DNA of 64,000 bases from Agapetus fuscipes (taxonomy: Eukaryota; Arthropoda; Insecta; Trichoptera; Glossosomatidae), in the NCBI GenBank assembly GCA_951799405.1, contig OX637353.1, positions 1,488,001 through 1,552,000 on the forward strand, read 5' to 3'. The notes beneath the pieces are model-generated. The model made no database searches. It was not told the origin of the DNA and saw only the letters and a list, made by a program, of their open reading frames with translations. Every line of letters starts with the position of its first letter. The stretch's first letter is position 1. The translations under genes were made by a program, and so were the position numbers. Positions 10,690 to 23,502 of this stretch are shown one piece after another.

Positions 10690-12400
10690 ATTATAATTTT
10701 GGATGCAGCAAACTTCCCGAAATAATGACAGCAAAGATGAAATCCACCTTCAATGCTAAAGTGGGCTCCTAAACATAAAAATATAACTTACTGACTCTGG
10801 CTACACACATAATGACACTTTTGTTAATCTATCATAGTGGCAGTTATTGGATTACCGAGAATCTACTGAACTGTAGCCTTGCAATATAGTACCTGGAAGC
10901 GCCTAAATACGGAGGGAAGTATGAATTATGTATTTAAAATATGTTTGGATTCTATTTCATTTGATCCCCATAAACAACGATATCTCAAGTCGTGTTTTCT
11001 TGGTAGTTTTTCATCCCTCCCCGTCTTGGGATCGATCCCCCACGTGAGTGAACTTGCAGCAGATCAGCGACGAGAATTCAATTTCCCGCGTGTTTGGCTC
11101 CACACGGGAGCGCTTATTATTCCTGGTCGCGGCGCCTCGCGAGCACCGACGACTTACAAAAATATGAAGCGCCGACTTACCTGTATCTACCAGACTGTCC
11201 CACCTCAGACTCACTTCTAAAGCACCTTGTGAATGTTTGATGAAATCACCTGGTCTGTAACTGAGTATGCATGAAGGCGCAAACAAATAGATAATGCGGT
11301 TTTTAAAGTAAGAATGAATAAAAAAAATTATTGTAAAATTTGAAACATGCATAGCACTGAGATAAATCTATGGATGAATTAATAATTCGTCGTTAAATTT
11401 TAATTAACAAATAAAAAATTAATAAGAAGAGAAAGAGAAATTCACAAGTCTTTCTTTTTAATTTTAGATCTGAATTTTAAAGGTGAATGAGACTTTCCCA
11501 TTTTATGTCTATCTTGCCTTTTGGCTTCTATGAAATGTCCATCCTTACTTCAAAGATTGACTATGGTTTAATGATAACCGCGTCAGACTTGATATCAAAC
11601 GGAACAAGGCGTATCTTTGAATTTTCAGTCTGAGAGTAAATAATTATATAAGGTTTTGCGGGAAGAAAGAGCTCAAGAAATTCGAAAGTTCACTCACTGT
11701 GTTCGGCTAGAATATCTTGTAGGTATTTTCCATAGGTGCTACATTTACATAAAATATTGACACGATCCGTAATTTGTTCGATGAATTTGGGTTGAAGGAA
11801 TCCATCCAGTTGTAAGGAGGAAACCTAATTTTACATCACAAATTTCTGAATCCACCTTACTTGAAAGGGTCTTGTGTTTTCAGGTAAATTGTCCACAGGA
11901 GCGACTAGCTCTTAGAAATTTCACAGATTTCTACCTAACTGAGCATTTCACGTTGGTTCAGACAGATCCTATAATATGTTTCACTCCACACAATGACACA
12001 ATATATTACTTCCTTTAATACTTATTACGTATTCTACCAATGACATTCAAATAACAAAATAGTGATGACAGAAAAAGTGGAATCGTATTTAAAAAAAAAA
12101 CACCTTTTAAGGTTCTGATGGTATTCCAGGCAATGGTCCTGAATTTAATGGAATGTAGCACATGACTATCGTGAAAGACTCCATATTCTATCGAGTCGAT
12201 TTTGTAGCGGTAATAGGGTATTTGCAATAGGTAGTGAGGAATTTGGTAAAAAGTGTGTAATTTTGTTAGATTACGATAAGCATATAAACAAGGGTCTAAT
12301 TTAAAGTTCAAAATAAATTTATATAATTTTTAATTTGAAAAAGATTTTTTGAAAATTTTGACCGGTTTTGAAACGGATGTGCGATCCGTCAACGAAATTT
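10690..12400. other. Mostly AT-rich DNA with a GC-rich patch at 11,000-11,280
   Basis: The patch around 11,030-11,190 has several CpGs and, on the minus strand, a good splice-donor-like CAG/GTAAGT near 11,177-11,184. No domain is visible in either strand, so an exon or promoter is only a possibility. The remainder shows nothing recognisable. Confidence 0.25.
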
Positions 12401-12410
12401 GTAGCCCCCG

Positions 12411-12483
12411 CGACGTCATTTTCTTGTATCGACAACGCTGCTGGTATTGCGATGGCTATAAAAAGTCAAAGAAAATGACGTCA
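12411..12483. repeat. Inverted repeat with TGACGTCA arm
   Basis: GACGTCATTTTCTT at 12,411 faces AAGAAAATGACGTC at about 12,470. The right arm contains the palindrome TGACGTCA. The spacer is about 45 bp. It could be the centre of a small inverted-repeat transposon; regulatory use is speculative. Confidence 0.5.
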
Positions 12484-12489
12484 CAGCCG

Positions 12490-15400
12490 AAAATTCAATC
12501 CATGGAGCGTTTTGGCGCGTAAATTCAAACTTCATTTTTTGAACATGAATAACTTTGTAAAAAATGCAAGTAAAAATAAAATTCAAGAAGTTTTATGATA
12601 AGCGAATATAAAGGAATTTAAATCCACAAGAATTGTTTTTTGTGAAATTTCCCTATTATGGCAGTTGCAACAATTAGAAAAAAAATGGGGTGAACGCACC
12701 AATTACATACATGAACTTCATAAATATAGCACCATGTTTTTGGTGTTATTATAGAAGAGTTGAGAAAAATTGGAGTTGAATGAATACAGTCTTATTGAGA
12801 AGCTCCACCTCTAATAGATCATTGGTAACGGATCCCGGAAAGCAAATTTCCATTGTCAACAGCCGGCCGTGTAAGGCTAAAACTCCTACCATGGTTTCAT
12901 GCATTCATGTTTTTAAATAAGTATGCTGCGCGTGTGCCATGTTATCTATGTTATTGTATGTGACATACGCATTAATGTGCTCTCACATACCTTTGATAAT
13001 AGACTTCAATTAACACGGATCGATTTAGTGAATACTCTGATGTTGCCTTCCACCCGCTACTCTCTACTAGAGTGGAGTGATCTTGTATGAGATTTTTTTT
13101 TTTTTTTTTCAAAACCATATACCATTTTTTTTGTGTCATTTATGAAATAAAAATAAAGAAAAAAAAATTAGATTTTTCAAAAAATTCCTTCTTCCCGCAC
13201 ACTAACTTCAAAGTTTATGTTTTTGTTGAAAATTTGTAACATAGCTCCGGCTCAATATTGAGCTGAATAAAGTTAGTCAAGGTGTAAAAAAGTCAAATAA
13301 AAGTACTACAAGCAGTCATTCGTACATTCCAAAACAATACAAGAAGAAAAAAGTACAGGTTTTATAAAAAAAAAAAAAAAACATTTTGCTTGAAAATTGC
13401 CTTTTCTTTTAATTTTCGGCATTATGCTCCTTCGTTCTAATTAGGCTTTTATAGCCACAAATCTAAATTTTTGGTACATTGGCTCAAAGCAGCTTTTCTT
13501 GTTATTTTCACTGCTCTTTTAACTGATTAAGTATAGCATGGGAGCAGGGGCGTGCATCCCATACGGGCACATGAGTCTTATGGGTAGGCAATATATGGTA
13601 AAAATAAACATTTAATCTTGATATTCTGATTAAAAATTCAAATTTCAATTCGATTGGAGCCCTCGTTAGCACTTCAGTCAATAGCAAATGAGATATTTTA
13701 AAGGAATGGGAGAAACTATTTATTCGGAAATTTATTACTACCTTACACGGGATCTGTAAAAAATGCATGTCACTGTCACCACTAGATTGAACTTTCTCAT
13801 CGGATATTTTTTTCTAAAAGAGGCTCATTAATTTTTTCCTGATATCTTATTAGATCAACTTAAGTTGCAGCATTGAAATATATTTCAGGCCTCTTAAAAA
13901 GTCATTGTGTGAGAGGTTTGATATTTTGCGTGCCTTTAAGCTACGTCATGTTGTGAATTCTTTAATGAGTTCGTTTTTGCCGATAATCATCGCTAATAAC
14001 ATACTTTCCGAATGCCTAAAAGAGCTATTTTTTCCAAAGATTGAATCTTGTACTTTTTTGATATCTAGCAAATATTTCGAGGCCAAAATGATGAAACAAA
14101 TATGAAATGAGTCATCTTTACATGAACAATTATTTTTATAAGAACCTATAATGGAGGATACACTTTTATCACAAAAACAGCTAGAGTTGTCAAAGATTCC
14201 GACGGTGATTCCGTTGCTACATACAGACGTAGTATTTGGTTGGCTTACGTGTAAGCCAAAGAACGTGTGAAATCTGGCCTGGAGATCTATTTGTCAGATC
14301 TTTAGGAAAATCGTTTGTTGTTACTGCTGACATAATGCCGTGTAAATACGGTTGGTCTGTTCTCAATTTTTGGGTAATTTTTGTAAACGTTTGTACTTCA
14401 ATTCGTTGAATTATTTTAATAGGCAATTTCTCGCAAGTTTCGGGAGCTTTTCTCAGTGGTCCAATGTAAGACAGAAGTCCGGATGTACACCCATCCATAT
14501 AAAGAAACAAATGTCTCAATGATAGTTCATTCATATGTTGTTGTTTACAAATTATCCATTGCACTGGTCTTTAAGTCTTTTTTAAGCAGCCTGATGATTT
14601 CACCATTCTTTCCGGTGTTAACATTTGGTCCATCACAATCGATTGCCATCAGGGTTAAGAAATATTTCATCTGAAAAATGTTTCGCTGAGCCCATCTTAG
14701 GTACTAGGTATCCCCCGTAAATAGACCTCGTCTCTTTAATAAGCATAATGTGCTCTTAAAATCTATTTTTTTGTAGCATTTACCTTTTTTTCGGGAATAT
14801 TTACCTAATGTTTCTTTCTTACATTCCAGTACAATGCTGATATTTTATGAAAAACATCTTCCATCAATATATGACTTTCCTTACAAAGCTTTCTCCCTTT
14901 GTCTTGTGTGTCTTATTAAATATAGGACCATCAGCCTTAATATCAAACGAAACATATTATGCAATTGCAGTTCACAGACACTCCATACCTGTAACGTTTC
15001 CTCAATACTGTAGGGAGGTCAACAAGTGAACTTTTTTTTTCAGAAATTTCTTCCTTATATGCGAGTGTACAGTCCTCTGAAGAACTGAACGTTTCAGAAA
15101 TAATGAATTAAGCAAATATAAATAGCAATTTTTTTTTTAAATATTTTTTAACAGCGTCAAACATGAGCTTAAAATTACTTTTTTACATAACATTCGATGG
15201 CGTTGTGCGGGAAGATCCTCTCGTTTTTACTTAAGTTTATTTTTGGATAAGTAAATTTGATCCTAAAAGGCACCTTTTCTACGCTATTTGTGTTCGATAA
15301 AACGAAAAAAGACATTTCACTCCACTCTACTCTCTACCTGCGTGAGTAGTATGTGAACGTAATTATCAACAGCATTAGTTGAGTATGACACTACTCCCTA

Positions 15401-16160
15401 ATACGAGTGAATGCTTAACTATAAACTAGCCTGTGTGGAAATCCACACTACAGAGAAAATTATTACATGAGAGAAGCAGTAGTACTACTGTGTTTGGGCA
15501 GGACTGAAAGTGCTTTAACTGATTAATTGATCAATTTACCATGTCCGTACACAAATCTTGTCAATTCCCCCGATGTACCTAATTTGAAAAGATGTCTGGA
15601 TTAACTTTTGTGGTTCATTTTGATACAGCCACATTTATATTCGATTGAAAATTTAATATTGATTCTTAAGCTCTACCGGAGATTTCAGCCCGATAACAAC
15701 CATATGAACGTTTTTAGTGTATCTCTTAGTTCAAGTTGTAAATAAGCAAATAGACGAAGGTTTAAAAAGGATTATTTGTAATCAGACCATATTAATTTCA
15801 GCTGCCATTCGTTTGTAATTGATAAACCATTAGTAAACGAGATAATATGGCGATTTTGTTGATTAATTATTTGTTTGCCAAAAGCAAATTGAATAATGTT
15901 GCGGAAAAACGGGTCGGCTTATTTAATTTTTTGATGTTATTACTAGATCATTAATACAAAAACATTATTATTAAACAACCGGACATTATTAATTAAGGTT
16001 TATGATATTCCACGAATAGTTGAAATATAAAATAATGTGTGGCGTTCACATTACAGTGTTTTTATTATTAAAGGCTTACTTTTGTGAAAGGATTGATGTG
16101 GCCAATAGCTCCTGTGAGTAGGTACTGAGTAATCGCATTCTGAGCTGGATACATAGTTTC
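12490..16160. other. AT-rich DNA without recognisable features
   Basis: Several poly-A/T runs and short frames (for example 14,217-14,564 minus, 115 residues) show no known domain, signal peptide or partner repeat. I see nothing I can name. Confidence 0.4.
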
Positions 16161-16208
16161 TGAGGGAGTTAGACTCTAAGGGAGTTAGACTCTGAGGGAG
16201 TTGGACTC
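16161..16208. repeat. 16-bp tandem repeat, three units
   Basis: Three units of TGAGGGAGTTAGACTC, with TA for TG in the second and GG for AG in the third. Confidence 0.9.
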
Positions 16209-17430
16209 AATTATTCAGCCTCATACTTTTAAAAAGACAACATCACAGTAAATGAAATACTTAAATATGTCTACAAGATATTTTTTGTTTTTATAAAAAA
16301 AAGTTATCGTTTATATAAAAAGAATAAAGTTCCATGTGAAACCGTACATAATGTGTGTGGGTAGGCATCTCAAACCATTCGATCCAGAGAGGAAACATAT
16401 TTTCATGAAAAAAAAAGAAAAAATCTTCAAATAGTCGGCAAAGACACATGTATGGCATATTGACAACGATAGTACCATAATACAAACCTAAAATAAATAG
16501 TCCACGAGATAGACAATCGCATGTTTTTTGTTTTTTTTATTCAAAATAATAGTTAGGTACATTTACACGGATGATGGAAAATAGGTTTTTAAGGAGCTGA
16601 TTCTTATTTGATTTCAGGGCCAATAGTGTTACCTAAAAACTTATAAAGCTCTTTTAATATTAACTTCGTGCGTAGAACGTATGTTGACTGTAGCACTGTC
16701 ATTATATGAGTAAAAAATGTGCCAGTTGTATTTTTTATTTTGTCCAAAAAAGAGGTAGAAAAAGTATTTTTTGCATTCAGTTCAAATTTAATACAAATCA
16801 TCCATAGAACATGTCGTATAATACGAATATTTCATGCCTTACTTTTCAATTAATTATCTTTGTACATTTTTGGGTTCCTAAAGTAAAACCCTTTTAACAA
16901 GTTAATCAAATCAAACATCATTCACTTACACATACATATTTATTAAGGGGGAAGAATCCAGCTGCTACACATCCCCTTCCAGTTTATTCTCTGAATATTG
17001 GGCTGTGTCTGCCAAATACATTTCTGGTATGATAGTGAACTTTGTTTTATACCTGTAGGGCTCCAACTCATCCCAAGTCTTCTTCAGACAGCTAAAATTC
17101 ATTCACTGCGGTCGACGAAACATTTTTTTATTGTGGTGACATCTTCATTGCCAATGTGCGAGATCATGTTGTTTATAGTGCTGTGTTGTGTGTATTTTCA
17201 TAAAGAGCCAGCTGTCTCTCTCTCGCGACGCCTGAGTTGTAGGAGGGGGAGGGAGACGACCATCTCCCGTCGCGCTCGGCTTCCCTCGTAAAGGCTTTGC
17301 GGACAACATTTTTACTATTCAAAGGCTTTCCGGATCTCTATCTGTAATTCTCTAAGCATCTCCTTCTCATCCTCGTCTCCCCTTCTCCTCCCGTTCCTGC
17401 ACAAGCCTGAGATACCCATGCAAACAACAG
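16209..17430. other. Unassigned DNA with a GC-rich patch
   Basis: AT-rich up to about 17,200. At 17,205-17,400 there is a GC-rich then pyrimidine-rich patch ending at the LINE tail. No domain or RNA gene is recognised. Confidence 0.4.
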
Positions 17431-17890
17431 ATCTATAATAATAATATAATCTATAATCTAAGTTGCAAGGATATATTCATTCAAAGCTCTCAGATGTATG
17501 CCCACAAACAAACACGTGTAGTTCGCGCTTACAAATGCTGATTGTGTACTTACAAATAAAATTCAAACCTCAAATGAACATAAGCCCCACAACTTTTGCC
17601 GACCTTCCCTGAAACAGGGGTGACACTGGCAAAGTGAACCATTTTTTACAGTATGGGTGGTCAGCCTCATACCAACCTATAAGTCAAGGAATATTAATAA
17701 TAAATTACATTTAAATATAAAAAATAACCTTAAAAATAAATCTATACAAAAAAAGTCAAAAATTTATTATGCAAAAAATGTAGCAAACTAATAAACCAAC
17801 ATTACAAATAAGCATTGCAGATTAGCCGCCACTTCTTCCTGTCCTTGCATACTTCTTTCATATTCATTTCAGATAACAGCCTTAAAAGAC
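17431..17890 (-). mobile_element. LINE family 1, 5'-truncated copy C
   Basis: On the minus strand this copy holds the last 27 codons of the ORF (about 17,885-17,802) and then the 3' UTR down to 17,431. The protein end reads MNMKEVCKDRKKWRLICNAY and stops at TAA (17,804-17,802), matching the terminus of the longer copy at 37.1 kb. The 3' UTR carries the CCCTGAAACAGGGG hairpin and ends in a TATAATC-type tail. This is one of three places where the coding end and the dispersed repeat are joined, which identifies the repeat as LINE 3' UTR. Confidence 0.85.
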
Positions 17891-19145
17891 TGCAACTTAA
17901 TGTCTTGCCAAATCTTTTTTGTTTTGTTGCACATGTGAATAAGTTTCCAACTTCAATCAGCTTTTACGTAAATTTTCCTGATTTATCTGATGGGCTTTAT
18001 TATAAAATGAAACACACAGGATAAGCTATCTCTAAGCTTGGTTGTTGCCACAAAACATCAAGTGATGAAAGATCCAGTAGTGCAAGGCCGAAGGGGGCTT
18101 TGTGTCCAGTATTTTTATACCATTTACCATGGCATGTATAAATGGTTTATCTTCAAATACCTACTATGGTTCAATAATTTAAAAAACAGTGTAGAATATT
18201 TTTGTAAAATTTAACTCTAACTTACATTTGAACCAGTGCAGTGCTCCGAGTGTAAAACATTGCGTACAACTCACTGCGATTGCGTAAACCACGTTTAATG
18301 TAATGTTTTATAACACCAATAACCACAGGTACCTACCTACCTACTTTCCTTCAGGTATCGAGTCTATTATTTATTTTTCATAGGACAACAAACAGCGTTA
18401 CATAATAAATATAAAAATAACAATTAAAGTAAAAATATGGCCAATTAAATGTTGCAACGGATATCGTGTTTCGAAAGTTGGAAAGAAGTTCAAGTTGTTA
18501 ATTGCAAGTGCCTAATTACAAGATAAATTTACTGCTCTCAAAACAGAATATGATGTAATAATTATATAAACAGAAGAACGAAAATATGGGAGTACTTATC
18601 GACAAAATGAACAAAAATAGTATTAAATCAAAAAGTAAAAAAAAGAAATCATTTCTTCCTGAGTGAAGCACTCACCGCTTTGTGAAAATGCGCCAATTAT
18701 GCCGATCAATCAAAATGTTGATGTGTCCTTTCAATTTCAATAATAAATATGTAATAGAATGTTTAATATTTATAATCTTAATTGTTAAGCGTCGAGGATT
18801 AGCTGATTAAATGTGCAACTTGGATTAAACATGCACACGAAATAATACTTTCGAGATCACAAAAAAGTGCCTAGTGGCGATACAGCAAAAAATGACAATA
18901 ATAAGTATTTAGTTCATCAACTGTCTAAAGTGCAGGTACGTACTGGCATTGCAGAATCTCTCGATAATGGGGAAATAGGTCAAGTGAACGCGATAGTCCG
19001 CCCCTGCTCCGCCTTCCACCCCCGCCCCCTCCCCCGCCCTCTGAGAAGCAAAGATCAGCAAAAAGTCTCAGCCGGCCTAGAGGCAGGCCAACGCATCGCA
19101 AACAACTAATAAACACAGATTGTTCAGTCTTTTCTTTAAAATTTG
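17891..19145. other. Unassigned DNA
   Basis: AT-rich with a short C-rich patch near 18,998-19,045. No supported gene or repeat is seen. Confidence 0.4.
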
Positions 19146-19414
19146 AAAACTCTGTATAATCTATAATCTAATATAATCTAAGTTGCAAATATATATTAAA
19201 TTTAAGATTTATATTAAACGTATTCCCACAAGCAGACCCGCTTAAGTTCGCGCTTAAACATGCCGCATGTGAACCTACAATATAAAAACCAATCTCAAAT
19301 GAACATAGGCCCTGCAACTCTTATCGACCTTCCCTGAAACAGGGGTGATATTGGCAAAGTGAACCATTTTTACAGTAAGGATGGTCAGCCTCATACCAAC
19401 CTATGAGTCAAGGA
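19146..19414 (-). repeat. LINE family 1 3' UTR copy
   Basis: Complete 3' UTR in reverse: TATAATC-type tail at 19,150-19,185, CCCACAAGCAGACC, CCCTGAAACAGGGG, then GATGGTCAGCC and GAGTCAAGG. It is truncated at its 5' side immediately after the UTR. Confidence 0.85.
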
Positions 19415-19802
19415 ATGTAATATGTAATATATTTTGAATGTAAACAGTTATATATTTTTTGTAAACTGAAAGATACGTTTGAATTGTTTACTTGTCCTGT
19501 ACTTCAAACCGAAGAAATGGTCATTGAAAAGATGAATGATGTATCTCATTTCATTATAAATGTTACATCTGTAACTTACTTGTATCGATCAACGCTTCGG
19601 ATTTGATAATGAAAGGTGAAAAGTTCCATTACCTACCCATCAGTGCTACAAATATAAATGATAGTTAGCACTTAGCATTGAAATTTTAAAATTCTTTCAA
19701 AAAATATTTACATTTTGAATTGATTCAGAGTTTATACAGGAAATTTAGTTGTTTATTTTTCTTTGCAATAATTTAATAAAATAAACACGCTTGATAGTCA
19801 CT

Positions 19803-20086
19803 ATAATAATAATATGAGGATGATTTTTTGGTAAGCGCTGTTTTTCCTAAAGAGCTCTCTGCGACCTTGGTTGTCGATAGAAAGCGCCAATTCTCAAGCA
19901 AGACCCAGTTGCTGTAAGGCTGGATGGACCTTTAGTGACCGGTCTTTGGTGAAGGTATATGCATTTTTCACCCAGCGAAGAGCATATTTAAGAATGTAAA
20001 TGCTATATTTTTTTGCTCCGCTGGGGTTCGATCCCACAACCTTCCATTTACGAGCCAGAAGTGTTAACCACCAGACTACGGGTCCC
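19803..20086 (-). mobile_element. SINE family A, copy 1
   Basis: A near full-length tRNA-derived SINE. On the minus strand the pol III head lies at about 20,086-20,020: an A-box-like TAGTCTGGTGGTTA and a B-box GGTTCGATCC variant (GGGATCGAACCCC type). The body contains ACCAAAGACCGGTCAC, GGTCCATCCAGCC and ACTGGGTCTTGC. The 3' end is a TCATCCT motif plus an ATT-type tail (ATAATAATAAT on the plus strand). Confidence 0.85.
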
Positions 20087-20189
20087 TATATATTACGTCA
20101 CCCTGCAAACTTTTTTGTAAATTCCCTCGGTTAGTTATTCCAACTATATTCCATAGTGTCAATAATAATTGGTCGACATTAATGAATAT

Positions 20190-20345
20190 GCTTGGTAGAG
20201 AGCTCTCAGGCTGTAGGCAGAACTGCAGTAGGGTGCAATGGGGTGCAGCGGGGGGGGGCGTGGAGGGGTGGCGGACCGTTAGCGGAACCCCCCACCATTC
20301 GCCCAGAAGTGGGACGCTCACACCCCCACCCCAATACCGCGCAGG
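20190..20345. other. GC-rich patch
   Basis: A G-rich then C-rich tract (20,240-20,340) with no recognisable domain; short frames on both strands are compositional. Partner sequences are not visible in the window. Confidence 0.4.
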
Positions 20346-22560
20346 GAGACTGTACTGCATCTAAGATGTACCACTACTTTATGGTATACAATCATCATCG
20401 TCTCCCGATTCCAAGAAAACAACTAAAATTTTCGACAACTGTCAGATTAAGTGGTATCGTTATTTGTATTAGATTTTTTAAAACATATCTTACATTAAGT
20501 CCCGGTATTTTCAAGTATAGTAAAGTTATAAATTGCATTTTAGTTAAATTATCATAATATTTTACTCACCGAATTTCGCCAGTAAATATTTAGTTACTTA
20601 ACTAACGATTTTCAAGATGGCGTCATCTTTATTGACAGCAGCTGTTCTTTTTTGATGTACAGATACATCAAAATTGTTGCAAATTGAACATTTTTTGTGA
20701 CGTTTTCCAGCTTAATGAAGGTTAGGCATTTGATTTTTTTAAACAGTTGTTTGTTTTTAAGCTTTTGAATGGCATTGTAATTATTTCCAAGATTTGGGGG
20801 CGGGGCTTGTCACTTGGGTAATTCTCGGTTTTAGTTAACTCGAACTGGAGTATTTTGAATAATAATTCAAATAAAAGTTAACTAAAATATTATTTAACTT
20901 GAACACACCGGGCCTTAGGTGAGTTGGTTTCGTTTTCTTAGGTAAAGTTAAATTTTAACTAGAGTCACAGTCGCTTAACACATTGACATGTTATAATTAA
21001 CTTATTGACAAACAAAGATTTGAAAAAAACTTTTTGTATATAAAATGAACTGTTTTGGGTGAATATACATTATTCTTGACGTTTAGCTGGCATCGTAGCC
21101 AACGTCTTCAAAAGGCATCTTTTATTTTCAGAAAGGGCAAGACGGTACGAGATACGGTTTTAAAAATTTATTTCGGATTTTGAATACTTTGGGTTTCGAT
21201 TATGGACATCCATAAAATCCCTGGTTTTGAGCCCAAAAAGGCACAATTGCTCATAAAACACAGCTGCGTTAACTATTATTATACACAAAAAATTTAAACT
21301 TCTTACGCCAATCTACATTTTTCGCTTTGTGGTTGATTTTAGCTCAAAAAAAAAACTACTTCGTAGACCAAACAACACATCTATATTTATCGTAGCAATC
21401 TTACTGCCTGTTTACATGTTTTATAATCAATGGTGCAATTTAATATATTTATACATTCATACATGATTTATGTACGTGCTGCCCACCATACTTGCAATAA
21501 GCGAAGAGGCTCGTGTGAACGTCTCTGAATACTTATCCGTTCTGTCCTATAACATCACAATGGGCTTACAAGGTGTTAGAGATCCCTTAGCTGTAGTCTA
21601 ACCCTGAACATAGAAAATGATACAATTGTTTCGTATTTTATTAGCAATTGGAAAATCTCATTTTTCAATGCAAATGTCCAAGTTAAATTTTACGTTAAAA
21701 AAAACTGCCAAAGCATATTACCATAAATGGATGGAAACTTAAACTCTCACCAGAGGTGCTGTTTAATTTGCATACATTTTTTTAGTAAAACGCCATGGTT
21801 GGCTTCTTACGTAAAGTTTGCATATTTGTAGTATTGTAATACTGATGATAACTAAACCTAACTGATAGGTACCAATCCTTTGATACAATGCGAAGTTTCA
21901 TGTGTTTTATGTCAGTAGTTCGTGTTTCACCTCCACTCTCTACATACCAAGCTGTGCACAAGACCCTAGGAAAGAGCAGTTCGCTGCGATTACCAATTCT
22001 CTTCTACCGTAGATCTTATACCTAAGAGAAGGACCAAAAAGAAGTAGAGAAATGGCTTTATCAGATGAAGCTGTCGCTGATAATGAGGTTCGGTATTAGT
22101 TTGAAGGCGTCACGCCCAGCCTCCTCCCTCCCGCCTCCAGACGCTGGTCCGCCTTTAATTTTTCACTTAGCGTCTGCATTATGGAGTTGGCTGGTCTTGA
22201 GCGCTCTCGCACAACTTGCAGAATAATTTCTGATGATAACGCTCGCTTTCTTTACATTCCCCCGATAACATACAGTCAATGAGTAGCACAGAGAAGGCTT
22301 CATAAAGCTGAGTGGCCCGTGCCCAATGACTATAATGGGGGGAGAGGTCATGATTTATTTCATGTACCGATGAGTCACACTGACGTCTTGGCGCAACATC
22401 GAGTGTTAAACTCATTAACGAATCAAAGATTAAAATATTTTAATTCAATTCCGACACCTTTAAATCCATGGTGAAAGAGTTCCTCCCAGCTTGTTGATGG
22501 CTGAGAGGGTGCACTGTAACTAGGGTAACCTGTAGTGCAACATAATAAAAAAAAATCAAA
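20346..22560. other. Unassigned DNA; more balanced composition at 21,920-22,400
   Basis: Most is AT-rich. The stretch 21,990-22,400 has higher GC, no repeat partner in the window, and short minus frames without domains. It is one of few places here that could be unique, possibly conserved non-coding sequence. Confidence 0.3.
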
Positions 22561-22569
22561 AAAGAAATA

Positions 22570-22660
22570 AAAAAGTGAATTAAAACTTTGTTTCCATTTG
22601 AATTTTTTAAATAACTGAAAATGGACTTTCACTGTGTTAATAAATCCACCCTAAAAAATA
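22570..22660 (+). repeat. Hammerhead-family repeat, terminal fragment
   Basis: AGTGAATTAAAACTTTG, CCATTTGAATTTTTTAAATA and GGACTTTCACTGTGTTAATA match the downstream half of the repeat at 23,871-24,010. The ribozyme-like core itself is not present here. Confidence 0.6.
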
Positions 22661-22940
22661 AAAAATAAATCAAGATTGTGCTGATCTGCATACAAATTCC
22701 AAGTTATCGGCGAGTAAAAAACAATGAATTTACATCAACATTTTCAGGAAGAAAGAGGAAGACGTCGACTGAGCAAATTTTGGCTTTACAAATAAGTTTT
22801 GTTATTATAATTTACTTTGAAAAAAAAGGTCTGGAGTTTGACGTCTCATATGTGTGTAAATCTTTTTTTTAGATTTTTAATTAGATAAAGATAATTTTTA
22901 AAGAAAATTTAAAAAGATAATTTAATTTTAGATTTTAGTT

Positions 22941-23480
22941 GCTCTCTTGATAATGGTGTGAAAACATCGAAAGCGCTCGAGAAATAAATCAATTCGTGAA
23001 GAAAACTTTTTTATTTAAAAATTCAAATGGGTAACATATTGCACGTTTAATAATAAAGAGCAATAACTCAAAAATTGGGAAAATCGAGATTTTGTAATAA
23101 AACGCAAGAACAATGCGAAAAGAATAGGTACATATAATGCGACAGCCGTTCAATTTGGACGAATATGACCGAGATAAAACATCGGTCGCCTTTTCATCCC
23201 ATACAAGTTGTACTGGTTGTCTGAACTTCAAACGTGATTTCGCAACATTATTATTTTTTGAGTTATTGCTCTTTATTAATAAGCGTGCGACATAGTTTTA
23301 ATTCACTAATTTATTTATTTTTTGTGCTCGAAAATTATCTCCTAATAAGGCATCTTCAGGAGCAGATTGATTACAAATATTTTTATAAAAATAATTTAAG
23401 ACATTTTTTTTCAAAACAAAAACAAAAACATAAATTCATAGACAAAATTTAACAGAAATATAAGTTTCAAAATGTATTAA
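22941..23480. repeat. Hammerhead-family repeat arms, interrupted
   Basis: Two pieces of the same family flank a nested MITE. At 22,941-23,038 the plus strand has GCTCTCTTGATAATGG, then CATCGAAAGCG and GTGAAGAAAACT. From 23,290 the minus orientation is seen: GTTTTAATTCAC, TTTTTTGTGCTCG and GGCATCTTCAGGAGCAG (reverse complement CTGCTCCTGAAGATGCC). The latter is an inverted partner of 23,871-23,939. The GAAA box of the inverted partner is mutated. Confidence 0.5.
23034..23294. mobile_element. MITE with TIRs and ACATA target duplication
   Basis: The element spans 23,039-23,289. Terminal inverted repeats of about 33 bp (left TTGCACGTTTAATAATAAAG, continuing AGCAATAACTC) are matched by the right end with one indel and few mismatches. 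It is bounded by the direct repeat ACATA at 23,034-23,038 and 23,290-23,294. The uninterrupted host sequence is visible in the sister repeat near 23,939-23,960, where GTTTTACCCATTTGAA lacks the insert. No transposase is encoded; the minus frame inside has no known domain. Confidence 0.8.
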
Positions 23481-23502
23481 ATTAAAATTAAAAATTAAAT
23501 TA

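Noticed and set aside
11011..11352. 113-residue frames on both strands as a host exon
   Set aside because: No recognisable domain and both strands open equally; one splice-donor-like word is too weak.
13545..13600. hAT-like end at GCAGGGGCGTGCATCCC
   Set aside because: No matching inverted end or 8-bp target duplication could be found nearby.
14217..14564. 115-residue minus ORF as a gene
   Set aside because: No domain, signal peptide or supportive context; length is within chance expectation for this much sequence.
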